From positions 7,243,758 through 7,307,757 of the forward strand of contig CM055730.1 of assembly GCA_029465975.1 (NCBI GenBank): a stretch of 64,000 nucleotides of DNA. Direction: 5' to 3'. Source of the stretch: Dallia pectoralis. Taxonomy: Eukaryota > Chordata > Actinopteri > Esociformes > Umbridae. The translations under genes were made by a program, and so were the position numbers. The notes under the pieces are model-generated. The model ran no database searches and had not been told where the DNA came from. It saw only the letters and a list, made by a program, of their open reading frames with translations. Of this stretch, positions 1-15,000 are shown in pieces; within the stretch, counting starts at the first letter, position 1; each line of letters begins with the position of its first letter.

Positions 1-12
1 CAAATTACACAG

Positions 13-72
13 TTCGAAAAGCCAATGTACCTGAAATGCTCACCGAAGACTATTTATCTGATGTTGAAGAAG
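13..72 (+). CDS. ank3: ank3 linker exon after the ankyrin repeats
   Basis: After the acceptor ttacacag the frame reads (V)RKANVPEMLTEDYLSDVEEG, matching the ankyrin-G linker between the ankyrin repeats and the first ZU5 domain. The first two bases complete a valine codon begun in an exon outside the window. The donor is gtattt at 73. Length is 60 bp, ending in phase 1, which joins exactly to the exon at 3981. Confidence 0.9.
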
Positions 73-3000
73 GTATTTTCCTCATCTAGATGTTCTTTAT
101 TTTTTCTTCCATTCATTGGCAAATGTTTGGGCTTCTTCTTTTCTTCTCTTCCTTTAGCCTCTTTCCATCTCAAGACTAACTACATCTCTCAGCTGTCTCA
201 CGCTTATTCTGTTATTAACTCTTTATTCATGCGTCAATATCTGTGGAATATCATCTGTCTGGGTTACCAGGCAATGGGTTTTTTCTCAGTCAAGTGTACA
301 CAGATCAGATTTTTTGCTTTGTGGAAACACTTGCCATTGACATTGAGTCAACATTGTTTCAGACGTTTCGGGATTTTTTGTTGTAGACAGAGCTAAAGAA
401 AAGAAAAAAAAGAGAAACAGACGGTGAAAAACAGACAGAGAAAAAGAGTGAAATCTGTACTAAACACTACATTAATGTATTATAGCATTTATAGAGTATA
501 TATATTTTATTTCACTGCAAATTAAATTGCTTCAGTAAAGACTTATTCCAGGACCCTTGTTTTTAACAGAAATTGAATATCAGTGTGTGTTCGAGGGCTA
601 CTGTCGTAAGTGCAGAGTTTGACTTTACATTAATGCTACTTAAAACAATCTAATAGTGTTTGTGTTTAAATAATATCTAATATTGTTTAATCGTGCCCTT
701 GGACACGATTAAACAATATTAGATATTGTTTAATCGTGCCCTTGGACTGGTTGTGTGTGTAGTGGACAGATTTAACTCTAAATATGACACTGAAGTAACT
801 GTATCATTTGGTGTGTCATTACTTCACATTGCCATTGGCAAAGCACTTGCATAACTAAGATATCATGGTAGCTACCGTAGTATTTCTCTCTAACAAACAC
901 ATTAACATGGTAAACATAGATCCCTGATTTATTTAACATTATAACATAATGTACATGGATCATTGATTACATTAACAATTAAATTACAGTAACACACAGG
1001 AGAAGAGTCTAAAATGTCTCTATGGGTGTGTTTCACATGACCTTTGACTCCTAGTCAGACAAGGGCCATTTATTTTTTCACCATGCCCTTATGATGAAAT
1101 GAGCCGGTGCTGTACACAAACTCTTCCACATCAATGCAGCATGTGGCTAGGACAGATGACCGGAGAGGAGAGAGCACTGCTCTAGTCTCACAACAGTCCT
1201 CCAGGGGGTTTAAACTCGAGACAGGAATCAGGGAAGGCAAAAAAATGGATGATATCTATTTGAACCAGAGCCAGGGGTTCCCAGCACTCCTGTCAGCAGT
1301 GTAGAAAGGAGAGAACAACCTGTTGTAAAGGTCTGCCCTCATCAGGGCGATGAGTGACCCTGCCAGCCCCTTCACGTCGTCAGGGCCTCTAATGCGCAGA
1401 GCAGATGAGGCTATAATTAGCTTTGTTTACAGGCAAAACCAGGAGACCATCTGTTCGAAATGCACACCTTTCATGTATATCCTGAGACTGGATCTCAGCT
1501 TCACCCCCGGGTAGGTGGGCAGAAAGGCAGTCCGGAAGGGATGCAGCCAGAAAGGCAGGGAGGTGGGCAGGTTGAGTGGCAGGTGGGCAGGTTGAGAGGG
1601 AGGTGGGCAGAAAGGCAGGGATGTGTGGCAGGTAGCAAAAGAGGCAGGCTGGTAGAGAGGGAGGTGGGCAGGTAGCAAAGGAGGCAGGCTGGTAGAGAGG
1701 GTGAACAGGTACCACATGCTGTTTAGACCTGGGCTAACTCCATGCTGTTTAGACCTGGGCTAACTCCATGCTGTTTAGACCTGGGCTAACTCCATGCTTA
1801 AACCTGGGCTAACTCCATGCTGTTTAAACCTGGGCTAACTCCATGCTGTTTAGACCTGGGCTAACTCCATGCTGTTTAGACCTGGGCTAACTCCATGCTG
1901 TTTAGACCTGGGCTAACTCCATGCTGTTTAGACCTGGGCTAACTCCATGCTGTTTAGACCTGGGCTAACTCCATGCTGTTTAAACCTGGGCTAACTCCAT
2001 GCTTAAACCTGGGCTAACTCCATGCTGTGAACTTTGGGTTGAGTTGTTCAGGACTGTGTGGTTCAAGATAAGCTGAACTGTTTGTGTGAAAGAGAAACAC
2101 AGAGGGAGGGAAAACTAGTGAATAGGGTGTGTCACTACAGAGAGGGAGAGTGCAAAAGATACGGAGAGTGAAAAGGAGAGGGCGAGAGAGGGCGAGAGAG
2201 AGAGAGAGAGAGCGAGAAAGCTGGGGTAAGAGGCAGAGAGAGAGAGTATGAAAAGTTCCAAAAAAGAGAGAGTGCGGGCGAGAGAGGGAGAGAGAGTCAC
2301 TGGGAGCCATTCGCTCAGAAAGTTTGTTGAGAGCAGAGCTGGTGGATGAATCCCCTGAACTGGCGGTTACATAGTAAGTTGCTGAGGGATTGGGAGAGAG
2401 GCTTGTGGGGGGAGACATGGAGAGTGGAAGTGAGGGATCCCGGGATAATGCTTAACAGGAAATTGTTTCGAGAAATGTAACCAGATGAGGTCTGTGAATG
2501 TTTTTAGCGTTTCTGCGGTTAAGGCGGGGGGGTGCGATCAGCAGGGGGACGAGGGGACAGACAGCGGCTTAGGGGAGGGGGGTTCTCCTCTTTAGGGAAG
2601 GGGGGTTCTCCTCTTTACGGGCGGGGGGTTCTCCTTTGTCACTGCTGGAATGTGGTTTTCCATTCACTGGGCTGGCTGGCTGGCTGACTGGTTAGTGGAC
2701 TGACAGGCTGGCACGTTGGTGTTGCTTGACTAGTTAGCTGTCACGCTGGCTAGCTGGTTGGTTTGGCTGACTAGCTGGCTGGTGGTTGGCTGGCAGTTTG
2801 AACGGTTTGCTGGTTGGTTTATTGGTTAGCTGACTTGGTGTGGGTGTGTATGAGCGCAAGACATTTATTCCCCATGTTGATCATTCTGGGTGGAGTGCTT
2901 CAGGTTGGTCAGTTGACAGGTTCTGCACTTGCTCTACCCTTTCCTGATTTTGACCTTTCCTTTACTCTGTCGAGTCTCAAAAAGGTATTGGTAGTAAGAC

Positions 3001-6000
3001 AGACAGACAGACAGACAGACAGCACAGGGCAGGGCAGGTTGGATGGGGACAGTGGAACAAGCTATTCAATTGATCCTCCTAAACAACACTCTGCTCTGAA
3101 CTCTGTGCTTCTGCTTGACATATTTTCACTGATTGTTTTGAGCAAAGAGAACTGGGTCAGAATTAGAGAGGGCTGGGTCAGGATTAGAGAAGACTGGGTC
3201 AGGATTAGAGAGGACTGGGTCAGGATTAGAGAGGACTGGGTCAGGATTAGAGAGGACAGAGTCAGGATTAGAGAGGACTGAGTCAGGATTAGAGAGGACT
3301 GAGTCAGGATTAGAGAGGACTGAGTCAGGATTAGAGAGGACTGGGTCAGGATTAGAGTGGACTGAGTCAGGATTAGAGAGGACTGGATCAGGATTAGAGG
3401 ACTGGATCAGGATTAGAGAGGACTGAGTCAGGATTAGGGAGGACTGAGTCAGGATTAGAGAGGACTGAGTCAGGATTAGAGAGGACTGGGTCAGGATTAG
3501 AGAGGACTGGGTCAGGATTAGAGAGGACTGGATCAGGATTAGAGGACTGGGTCAGGATTAGGGGACTGGGTCAGGATTAGAGGACTGGATCAGGATTAGA
3601 GGACTGGGTCAGGATTAGAGAGGACTGTATCAGGATTAGAGGACTGGGTCAGGATTAGAGGACTGGATCAGGATTAGAGGACTGGGTCAGGATTAGAGGA
3701 CTGGGTCAGAATTAGAGAGGACTGAGTCAGGATTAGAGGACTGGGTCAGGATTAGAGGACTGGGAGAGTATTCGTGAGTGAAATTCTTCAGGATTAGAGT
3801 GAGGACTGTCAGGTAGGATGATCAGGTATAATGCTTAACTATATTATTGGTTGGTGTGATGTCAGGTGAGGATGCTTAACTATATTATTGGTTGGTGTGA
3901 TGTCAGGTGAGGATGCTTAACTATATTATTGGTGTGATGTCAGGTGAGGATGCTTAACTATATTATTGGTGTGATGTCAGGTGAGGATGCGATGACGGGT
4001 GAAACAGATAAGTACCTGGGTCCCCAGGACCTGAAGGAGCTGGGAGACGACTCTCTGCCCCAGGAGGGATACATGGGTTTCAGCATCGGAGCTCGCAGTG
4101 CCAGGTAACAGACCTAGAATACCCACCGTCACTACTACAGTCACTGGCAGTGATATGCCGTGGCACCGTAAGCTCTATCTATTAGACTGTATAACAGATT
4201 TTACATCACATACACTAATACCATGTGCATATGTATTTAGATATTATTACTATCAATCTGATGAACTCTTTTTTACTTTTGCACTGCAGTAGTCATTAAA
4301 AGGAATTTAGATTTTGTTATAATGTGACAGTATAATGTGGAGCCAACGACAGAGAGGACAATTTGACTATTCCATCTATCCATTTTAATAATTTGCACTC
4401 TAGGCAGCAGGGTTGAACATCTAAAAACTCTTGGAACATGGAAATTAATGTCATGCTGGGTTTTTGTATTAGTCTCCATGGTTTTATAGGCTCCATGGTT
4501 GCACATCACCATGGTTACATATCTCTATGGTTACATATCTCCATTATTTCATAGTTCAATGGTTACATAGCTCCATGGTTACAATGTTCTATGGTCAGTG
4601 TGTTAACAATATGTGTGGAGGTTGGTTTGTCCACTGGACCTGCTTTCCTAGTTCAATACCGATGAATAGACAAGTTCACCTAGTGGCTAATTTCATTGTT
4701 TACTTAGCTGCAGGGGATGTTCCCTTTTGACATCGATGTCCAATCAGTCAGTGCAGGCATACTGAATAAAGATGCCATACACATGTACTCAGCTGGACAA
4801 CAGGATATTGAACCCATGCTGGGTGTCATCGCCTCAAGCAGCACTGGGTCTCATACAGACATACACATTCATCATGTGCAGCACTGGGTCTCATACAGAC
4901 ATACACATTCATCATGTGCAGCACTGGGTCTCATACAGACATACACATTCATCATGTGCAGCACTGGGTCTCATACAGACATACACATTCATCATGTGCA
5001 GCACTGGGTCTCATACAGACATACACATTCATCATGTGCAGCACTGGGTCTCATACAGACATACACATTCATCATGTGCAGCACTGGGTCTCATCATGTG
5101 CAGACATACACATTCATCATGTGCAGCACTGGGTCTCATACAGACATACACATTCATCATGTGCAGCACTGGGTCTCATACAGACATACACATGCATCAT
5201 GTGCAGCACTGGGTCTCATACAGACATACACATTCATCATGTGCAGCACTGGGTCTCATACAGACATACACATTCATCATGTGCAGCACTGGGTCTCATA
5301 CAGACATACACATTCATCATGTGCAGCACTGGGTCTCATACAGACATACACATTCATCATGTGCAGCACTGGGTCTCATACAGACATACACATTCATCAT
5401 GTGCAGCACTGGGTCTCATACAGACATACACATTCATCATGTGCAGCACTGGGTCTCATACAGACATACACATTCATCATGTGCAGCACTGGGTCTCATA
5501 CAGACATACACATTCATCATGTGCAGCACTGGGTCTCATACAGACATACACATTCATCATGTGCAGCACTGGGTCTCATACAGACATACACATTCATCAT
5601 GTGCAGCACTGGGTCTCATACAGACATACACATTCATCATGTGCAGCACTGGGTCTCATACAGACATACACATTCATCATGTGCAGCACTGGGTCTCATA
5701 CAGACATACACATTCATCATGTGCAGCACTGGGTCTCATACAGACATACACATTCATCATGTGCAGCACTGGGTCTCATACAGACATACACATTCATCAT
5801 GTGCAGCACTGGGTCTCATACAGACATACACATTCATCATGTGCAGCACTGGGTCTCATACAGACATACACATTCATCATGTGCAGCACTGGGTCTCATA
5901 CAGACATACACATTCATCATGTGCAGCACTGGGTCTCATACAGACATACACATTCATCATGTGCAGCACTGGGTCTCATACAGACATACACATTCATCAT

Positions 6001-9000
6001 GTGCAGCACTGGGTCTCATACAGACATACACATTCATCATGTGCAGCACTGGGTCTCATACAGACATACACATTCATCATGTGCAGCACTGGCCAACATA
6101 TATCAATATGTATTGGAAATATGTTTTTTCAGATGTATTTTAGAAAGTGTTTGCCCATTGGCAAGAAATCTGCGTGACATCAGACTAGAATGTTGGTGCT
6201 TTGCCAACGAACAATGTAACCAATTATTAACCAGGCGGTTGGAATTCTGAAAGCTGATTGGCTGATAACTCTGCGATTTGGAATACAAAATTCAATGTAA
6301 TCTACATCACGAGTTACTGCTCTAATTGCATTGGTACATGGTTTCTAATACTTATATGGCATCTCAGGTTTGTGTGGTATTTTGCTAATACACCATGGAG
6401 AAGAGCTGTGTCCAGATGCTCTGACATGCGTCGTGCTTACGAACAGCTCTTAGCCATGGTATATTGACCATATATCACACCGGGTCGTGCCTTATTGCTT
6501 ACAGATACATCGGGTTGATGTCTTGTCAGTGGAAAAAAATGCTCTCCATACAACATCTACCAGGAATATCATATTTACATCTTGAACTACATTGGTTGTA
6601 TGTGTACTGGGATGCTCCGGGGTGCTCTGGGTACTCTGGCTGCTCTGGGTACTCTGGCTGCTCTGGGTACTTCGGGTGCTCTGGGGTACTCTGGTAAAAT
6701 ACAAGATTGCACTTGAAAGTGTTTGGCAAAGCTTGGCTCAAGGACTCCTTGGTAACCAACTGTGTGATGCTGAGTGAGAAAAATAAGAAGCCTCCTGTAT
6801 CAAGCTTCTTGTATCAACCTGATGCATGCACTGTCAGGTTTCAGGCTGGGTGTTTGTAAAAGCACTTTGTGACAACTGTCGTTGTGAAAAGGGCTTTAGA
6901 GAATAAATGTGATTGTTTAATGAAGGCTGTGTTTATACAGGCAGACCAGTAATTGGCTAATGAGCTGATCTGATTGGTCAGAAGTCCAATCAGCCGATTA
7001 TGGTCTGGATTGGTCGGTCTGTGTAAACCCCTTCTTTGTCTGCCTGCATGATTCTGTCTGATCTTTGACCCCAGATGCTTCCGGCGGCCTTATAGATCAA
7101 TTAACTAAACACTGTGTTCAGAAATCTTAACAACTCAAAGAGGGTGCCTCTGATCAGTTGTGCCTGAAGCATTATGGGTAGTCACAGAAAGCATTGTAGT
7201 TGTAGACATTGACCCATTACAGCCACTGCCTTTCTGCTTTGCTCTCTCTCTGCTTTGTTGCTGTTTGGATCTTTTCCCATTTCAACCTCTTCATCTAGTC
7301 CCAAGGTCTGCAGGTAAGAAGGCACGACGTGTTTACAAATCCCCGGCAGTCATCCTAACTCCATTCAACTATATTGTGACGTCTCTCGTTTATTTCTTCT
7401 GGTTCATTTGACCCACAGTTTGGCCGTGGTCCTTATAAGTGTGACTTTTCATTTGGTTCGGGCTTTTTGCAGTGTCCCAGTATTGTCCCAGTATTGTCCC
7501 AGTATTGTCCCAGTATTGTCCCAGTATTGTCCCAGTATTGTCCCAGTATTGTCCAGGTTGTTGACCAGGATCTTGTCTGTGTGATGCTGATGCTTCCTGC
7601 TTTTGGTCCTCTATGTTGTGTTGATATCCTGATTTATCCATTTGGTTTGGTTCAATGTGGTGTGACATGTTCTCAAGCTTCCAGGGATCCATCCTGTGTA
7701 AATACTAGCTGACTAGGGATCAGATCATGTGTATTTAGTTTGCTGCATCCACACAAATGGTCTCCTTTTCATCCATTAAACCAATATAATCAGCTTTAAA
7801 ACGTGTGTGATGTGAAATGATCTAAAGTCACTAGTAAAGACGGTGGATAAAATACCAGATTTTGCCTGTTGAAGCACTGCTATTAATCTCCACTACATCT
7901 TGAGACCAGAACCGCACATACAAAGTAGATGTCCGGGCTTGCCTTTGCTATCTGCCAAAAGGCCTAAGTGATGGTAGTATAGAAGGCTGTCAACTGATAC
8001 ATACATTCCATGAATGACATTCCAGAACGCTACACTTACCAGGTCTGAAATAGAAGCAAGCAGTAAATGCCTGCTGCCGAAAATAGCCTTCTCGTAGTGT
8101 CTAAAGGCGTTCTGTTGGTCTCCTAAACTGCCAGAGAGCATTGATACATCTATCAGAATGGCTGGTAAGTAAGTTACACATACAGCTCTTCACCTGCATG
8201 TGAAGGGATTGTCTCTCTGGAAGTGCCACACTGAACAATGGTATAATGCAGTATTGGCATGCTATAGAAGTCTCCATCCTACTTTTGAGGGATTGCCAAT
8301 TATTTGATATTATTATTATTACTATTTTCATTTACAATTTTACAATGTAATCATGGGGACACACCATCACACATTATTGCATATAATCACACACGTTATC
8401 ATTTATTATCACACACTATCGCTTATTGACACATATTACACACATTATCACACACTATCACACACCATCACTCATAATCCCATATAACACACAATATCAC
8501 ACACCATCGCTTATTGACACATATTACCACATATTATCACACACCATCACTCATTATCCCATATAACACACATTATCACACACCATCACTCATAATCCCA
8601 TATAACACACAATATCACACACCATCGCTTATTGACACATATTACCACACATTATCACACACCATCACTCATTATCCCATATAACATATTACACATTATC
8701 ACACACCATCACTCATAATCCCATATAACACACAATATCACACACCATCGCTTATTGACACATATTACCACATATTATCACACACCATCACTCATTATCC
8801 CATATAACACACATTATCACACACCATCACTCATAATCCCATATAACACACATTATCACACACTATCGCTTATTGACACATATTACCACACATTATCACA
8901 CACCATCACTCATTATCCCATATAACACACATTATCACACACCATCGCTTATTGACTCATATTACCACACATTATCACACACCATCACTCATTATCCCAT

Positions 9001-12000
9001 ATAACACACATTATCACACACCATCGCTTATTGACTCATATTACCACACATTATCACACACCATCACTCATTATCCCATATAACACACATTATCACACAC
9101 CATCACTCATTATCCCATATAACACACATTATCACACACCATAGCTTATTGACTCATATTACCACACATTATCACACACCATCGCTTATTGACTCATATT
9201 ACCACACATTATCACACACCATCACTCATTATCCCATATAACACACATTATCACACACCATCGCTTATTGACTCATATTACCACACATTATCACACACCA
9301 TCACTCATTATCCCATATAACACACAATATCACACACCATCACTTATTGACACATATTACCACACATTGTTACACATCTTCGAAACATTATTATACCAAA
9401 ACACACACAACGTCAGTGGTCCACGTTCAGTGGTCCACGTTCAGTGGTCCACGTTCAGTGGTCCACGATCAGTGGTCCACGATCAGTGGTCCACGTTCAG
9501 TGGTCCATGTTCAGTGGTCCATGTTCAGTGGTCCACGTTCAGTGGTCCATTTTCAGGGGTCCATGTTCAGTGGTCCACGTTCAGTGGTCCACGTTCAGTG
9601 GTCCATTTTCAGGGGTCCATGTTCAGTGGTCCACGTTCAGTGGTCCATTTTCAGGGGTCCATGTTCAGTGGTTAGAAGCTCTGTTGTCTGGAGCGAATGT
9701 TCCCTGGAAGCCGCATGTTGTAATGTGTTTTCTTTCTGTTCACCTCATCCTCTCATCATCCCTCTGCTTGCCTGCCCCGCCCCGCCCTGCCTGTTGTTGC
9801 TGTGGTAACTTGGTACTGCTGTAAACAACAGCCTGCGCTCCTTCAGTTCGGATAGGTCCAATACCCTGAACCGTACTTCCTTCACCAGAGACAGCATGAT
9901 GATTGAAGAGATCCTGGCTCCTACCAAGGATATGGTATGACTTGTCTGTCTATCTCTGTCTGTCTATCTCTGTCTATCTCCGTCTGTCTCTGTCTCTCTC
10001 TCTCTCTGTCTGTCTATCTCTGTCTCTCTCTGTCTGTCTATCTCTGTCTGTCTCTTTCCGTCTGTCTATCTCCGTCTGTCTCTCTCCGTCTGTCTATCTC
10101 TGTCTCTCTCCGTCTGTCTATCTCTGTCTCTCTCCATCTGTCTATCTCTGTCTCTCTCTGTCTGTCTCTCTCTGTCTGTCTATCTCTGTCTGTCTCTCTC
10201 AGTCTGTCTATCTATGTCTCTCTCCGTCTGTCTCTCTCTGTCTGTCTCTCTCTGTCCGTCTCTCTTTCTGTCTCTCTGTTTCCTCCCTTTCCCTTTATTT
10301 TTTCGCAGTTCTTCAAGTTCTGTCTCTTGTTCCCTTGCTACTTCAGGCTCTGTGTAGAGACCTGTCGTTCATTTATGAACCCCATAGTAAGGTATATATA
10401 ATGTGACCAATGTTGATGTAGTCACAACTTAACTTTTATGCAGCGGTTTCATAAGATGATGGTTATGTTATAATGGTTATGTTATAATGGTTATGTTATA
10501 ATGGTTTTGCAATAATGGTTATTCTCTAATTAAAACAATGCAATAAAACTTTAATTGTGCCCTTATCAGGGCTGTCCCAACACGGTTAAATATCAGGGCT
10601 GTCCCAACACGGTTAAATATCAGGGCTGTCCCAACAATGTTAAATATCAGGGCTGTCCCAACACTGTTAAATATCAGGGCTGTCCCAACACTGTTAAATA
10701 TCAGGGCTGTCCCAACACTGTTAAATATCAGGGCTGTCCCAACACTGTTAAATATCAGGGCTGTCCCAACACTGTTAAATATCAGGGCTGTCCCAACTCT
10801 GTTAAATATCAGGGCTGTCCCAACACTGTTAAATATCAGGGCTGTCCCAACACGGTTAAATATCAGGGCTGTCCCAACACTGTTAAATATCAGGGCTGTC
10901 CCAACACTGTTAAATATCAGGGCTGTCCCAACACGGTTAAATATCAGGGCTGTCCCAACACTGTTAAATATCAGGGCTGTCCCAACATTGTTAAATATCA
11001 GGCCTGTCCCAACACTGTTAAATATCAGGGCTGTCCCAACACTGTTAAATAGCAGGGCTGTCCCAACACTGTTAAATTGCAGGGCTGTCGGAACACTGTG
11101 ATCTGTTCCCTTTTGTCTGCCTATTAATGTCTTAACTTTCTGTGTCTTATATTTCCTGTGTGTCTTTCTATATGTCTCTGTCTATATCTATATCTGTCAG
11201 GTTTGTCTTTTACTGTCATGTCTGTCTGTTTATTTGTTCTGTGTGTCTCTTTCTCATTGTCCTCATCTGTCTTCTTCAAACCTGTCCTCTCCTAACTGGT
11301 CCTAACCTGTCCTCCTAACCTGTTCTCTTCTAACATGTCCTCTCCTAACCTCTCCTGGCCTTTCTTTTTCTAAAAAAGTCCTCCTAATCTGTCGTAACCA
11401 GTCCTATCCTAACCAGTCCTCTTCTAACCTGTCCTCTTCTAACCTGTCTTGCCCTGTCCACTTCTAACATGTCCTCTCCTAACCTGTCCTCTCATAACCT
11501 GTGTTGCCATGTCCTCTTCTAACATGTCCTCTCCTAACCTGTCTTAACCTGTCCTGTCCTAACTTCTGCTCTCTGTGTCTTTCTCCCCAGCGCCTGACGG
11601 CGGCCAACAAGGACTGTGACTCTGAGTCTATGAGACGCTACAGCTGGGCTCCTGAAGCCCTAGACAACGTCAACATGGTCTCCAGTCCTGTACACTCTGG
11701 GTAAGAAACTGCTTCATCTATCTCCTCATTAGTATTGCTGTTGATTAATACAAGGTCATGATATCTTCACCCAGAAGAACACATTCATGAAAAGCATTGT
11801 TCATCCAGTCACTATCTATTCATCATTTTCCCATTATTCCTTCAATTTTCCCTCACTATTTCATGTGAAGAGTACCAGTTTTATTTATTGTTGTAGATAT
11901 GTGTTGTCCTTATTTGATCTGCTGGTATGAATCAAAATGATTATGTTGTTGTCCTCTTCATTTCGCTCTTCCTCTCCTGCAGCTTTTCCTCTCCTCTGCC

Positions 12001-15000
12001 TCAGTATGACTTCAGGTGATACATGGTGCTACCATTCCCACAGTTACTCTGTGTTGTTAACACGGTTTCTGTTTCTTTTTGTGCGTGTTTCTGCCTCACA
12101 TGGAAACTGGTACAGGAGGAAATCAAGTTCTAACAAAAACACCATTCACATTCAAAGATACCGTGTTGATTAATAACACCATAACACCCTAAGATACCAT
12201 GGTGATTAATAACACCATAACACCCTAAGATACCATGGTGATTAATAACACCATAACACCCTAAGATACCATGGTGATTAATAACACCATAACACCCTAA
12301 GATACCATGTTGATTAATAACACCATAACACCCTAAGATACCATGTTGATTAATAACATCATAACACCCTAAGATACCATGTTGATTAACAACACCATTA
12401 CAACCTAAGATACCATGTTGATTAACAACACCCTAAGATACCATGTTTATTAACAACATCATTACACCCTAAGATACCATGTTGATTAATAACACCATAA
12501 CACCCTAAGATACCATGTTTATTAACAACATCATTACACCCTAAGATACCATGTTGATTAATAACACCATAACACCCTTAAATACCATGTTGATTAATAA
12601 CATCATAACACCCTAAGATACCATGTTGATTAACAACACCATTACAACCTAAGATACCATGTTGATTAACAACACCCTAAGATACCATGTTTATTAACAA
12701 CATCATTACACCCTAAGATACCATGTTGATTAATAACACCATAACACCCTTAAATACCATGTTGATTAACAACACCATTACACCCTAAGATAATATGTTG
12801 ATTAACAACACCATTACCCCCTAAGATACCATGTTGATTAATAACACCCTAAGATACTATTAATCCATAATACGTCTTGTTAATTAACAACATAATTACA
12901 CCTATATACCTGAGCATACTCTCATTAAAGGCCGGTCAATTGTCACAACATTTAAATAATAAACTTAATAAATTTAAATGAAAAACATACTTTCATATAC
13001 TTCTACTTGTCTTTCTGTCATCTTGTGTGTGCTTGTTTCTGTGTATGTGTGTGTGTATGTTTGTGTGTAGGTGTAGATGATCCCAGCATGGGAAAGCGTC
13101 TCCACAGATCAGTCAGACAGAACCCTTTTACTATACTCCATCAAAGAACTTGTCTGTGCCTCTATTTATTTCGGCTAGGTTCCTGGTTAGTTTTATGGTT
13201 GATGCCCGCGGCGGCTCCATGAGGGGAAGTCGCCATAACGGAATGCGCATCATCATCCCACCCAGGAAGTGCACGGCACCGACACGCATCACCTGTCGCC
13301 TGGTGAAGAGACACAAACTGGCCACACCCCCACCCATGGTGGAGGGAGAGGGATTGGCTAGCAGGCTGGTGGAGGTGGGGCCTGCTGGAGCACAGTTCCT
13401 GGGGTAGGTCTTTAGATGAAATATTCGGTTAAATTACCTCAGTGTTCGTTACCTGTTCCTTGGTTTGTTTGTTTTGATGGTTATTTTCTCATCTTCATAG
13501 AACCCATATGCGTTTGTCCTGTTGTAGTCGTGTGGTGATTTGGTGTTTTTCGATGATTCACCATTGAGATTGAGGTGCTTGTCAACCCGTGTTTCTATCC
13601 CAATACAGACCCCAGTAGACCCCCTAACGGCGCTAAACCAATGGTACTCCCCAACCGAGTCCCAGCATATTTACATTTAAAGAGACTGTGGCCTAACCAG
13701 GGGGTGTTAGTGGGCTATTAAAAGCCCACACCACTCAGATGCACTACCATTCCAATGTTTGGGCTCACTTAGAAATGTCCTTGTTTTCTTTGAAAACATA
13801 TATGGAATGACTTTGAATAGGAAATATAGAGACATGAATAGGAAATATATAAATTTACAAAGTTGGAATTGAGGATTTTCAATTATTATTGTGTCATTCG
13901 AACTTTGCTATGGTCAAAGAATCCTCCTCTTGCACAATATTCAGCCTTGCAGTCCTTTGGCATTCTTGTCGCCAATGTGTTACGGTCATGTTAGGATTGA
14001 ATCTTAAGATTTCCCCCCAATGCTTTTTGAAGCACCTCCCATAAGTAGGATTGGCATGTTGGGCGCTTCTTACGTACTTTACAGTCAAGCTGCTTCAACA
14101 ACCACTCAATAAGGTTGAGATTGGGTGACTGTGCTGGCCCCTCCATTATATACAGAATACCAGGATTCTGCTTCTACCCTAAAAAGTTATTTCTTAGTTT
14201 GAAGCTGTGCTTTGGGTTATTGCCCTGTTGTAGGAGCAAATTGGCTCCAATCAAGCGCCGTCCACAGGGCATGGCATTGCAAAATGGAGTGGTAGTCTTC
14301 CTTCCTCAAGATATCTTTTACCCTTTACAAATCTTACACTTTACCACCACAAAAGCACCCCCAGACCATCACATTGCCTCCACCATGCTTGACATGCTTG
14401 ACTCCAGCATCGTCTCACTGGGTCTGCATCTTACCAATGTTCTTCTTTATGATCTCAAACAAACATGTGTCTGTCCATAGTACTTTTTCCAATCTGCCAG
14501 TGTCTGTGTTCTTTTTCGCATCTTAGTCTTTCCTTTTTTTGGCCAGTCTGACGTATGGCTTTTTCTTTGCAACTCTACCTAGTCCAGCATCCCGGAGTCG
14601 CCTCGTCACTGTTGGCACTGGTGTTTTGCGGGTCCTGTTAAGAAGATGCCAGTTGAGGACCTATGAGGGGTCTGATTCGCAAACTACACATTAGTGTGTT
14701 CGTCCTCTTGCTCAGTTGTGCACCAGGGCCTCCCACTCCTCTTTATTCTGGTCAGAGCCGGTTTGGGATGTTGTGAAGAGAGTAGTACACAGCATCATAG
14801 GAGGTCTTCCGTTTGTTGGCGATTTTTTTGCATGAAATATGCTTCATTTTCAAGAAGAAAGTTATTGGTTTATGGTCATTTTGAGCCTGTGATTGAACCC
14901 AGAATTGTTGATGCTCCAGATACTTAACTTGCCTTTAGCAGGGTCAGTTGTATTGCTTCTTTAATCAGCACAGTAGTTTTTAGCTCTGCTACCATGATTG

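Larger units (their letters stand above)
73..3980 (+). other. ank3 intron, rich in tandem repeats
   Basis: This is intron between the exons at 13-72 and 3981-4104. It holds a perfect hairpin (672-727) and a run of tandem arrays listed separately (1498-1712, 1715-2027, 2165-2300, 2665-2815, 3148-3764, 3808-3990). I see no gene or transposon ORF in 73-670 or 760-1490. Confidence 0.8.

Noticed and set aside
4841..6085. CRISPR-like array
   Set aside because: The repeats are directly adjacent with no spacers, and the context is vertebrate nuclear DNA.
4717..6250. Open frames of 409-492 codons
   Set aside because: They are read through the 40-bp array in three frames, with periodic peptide and no splice or homology support. 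The array lies in an ank3 intron.
10555..11101. 165- and 154-codon frames (YQGCPNTVK repeats)
   Set aside because: 27-bp intronic minisatellite; both frames are open only because the unit is a multiple of 3.
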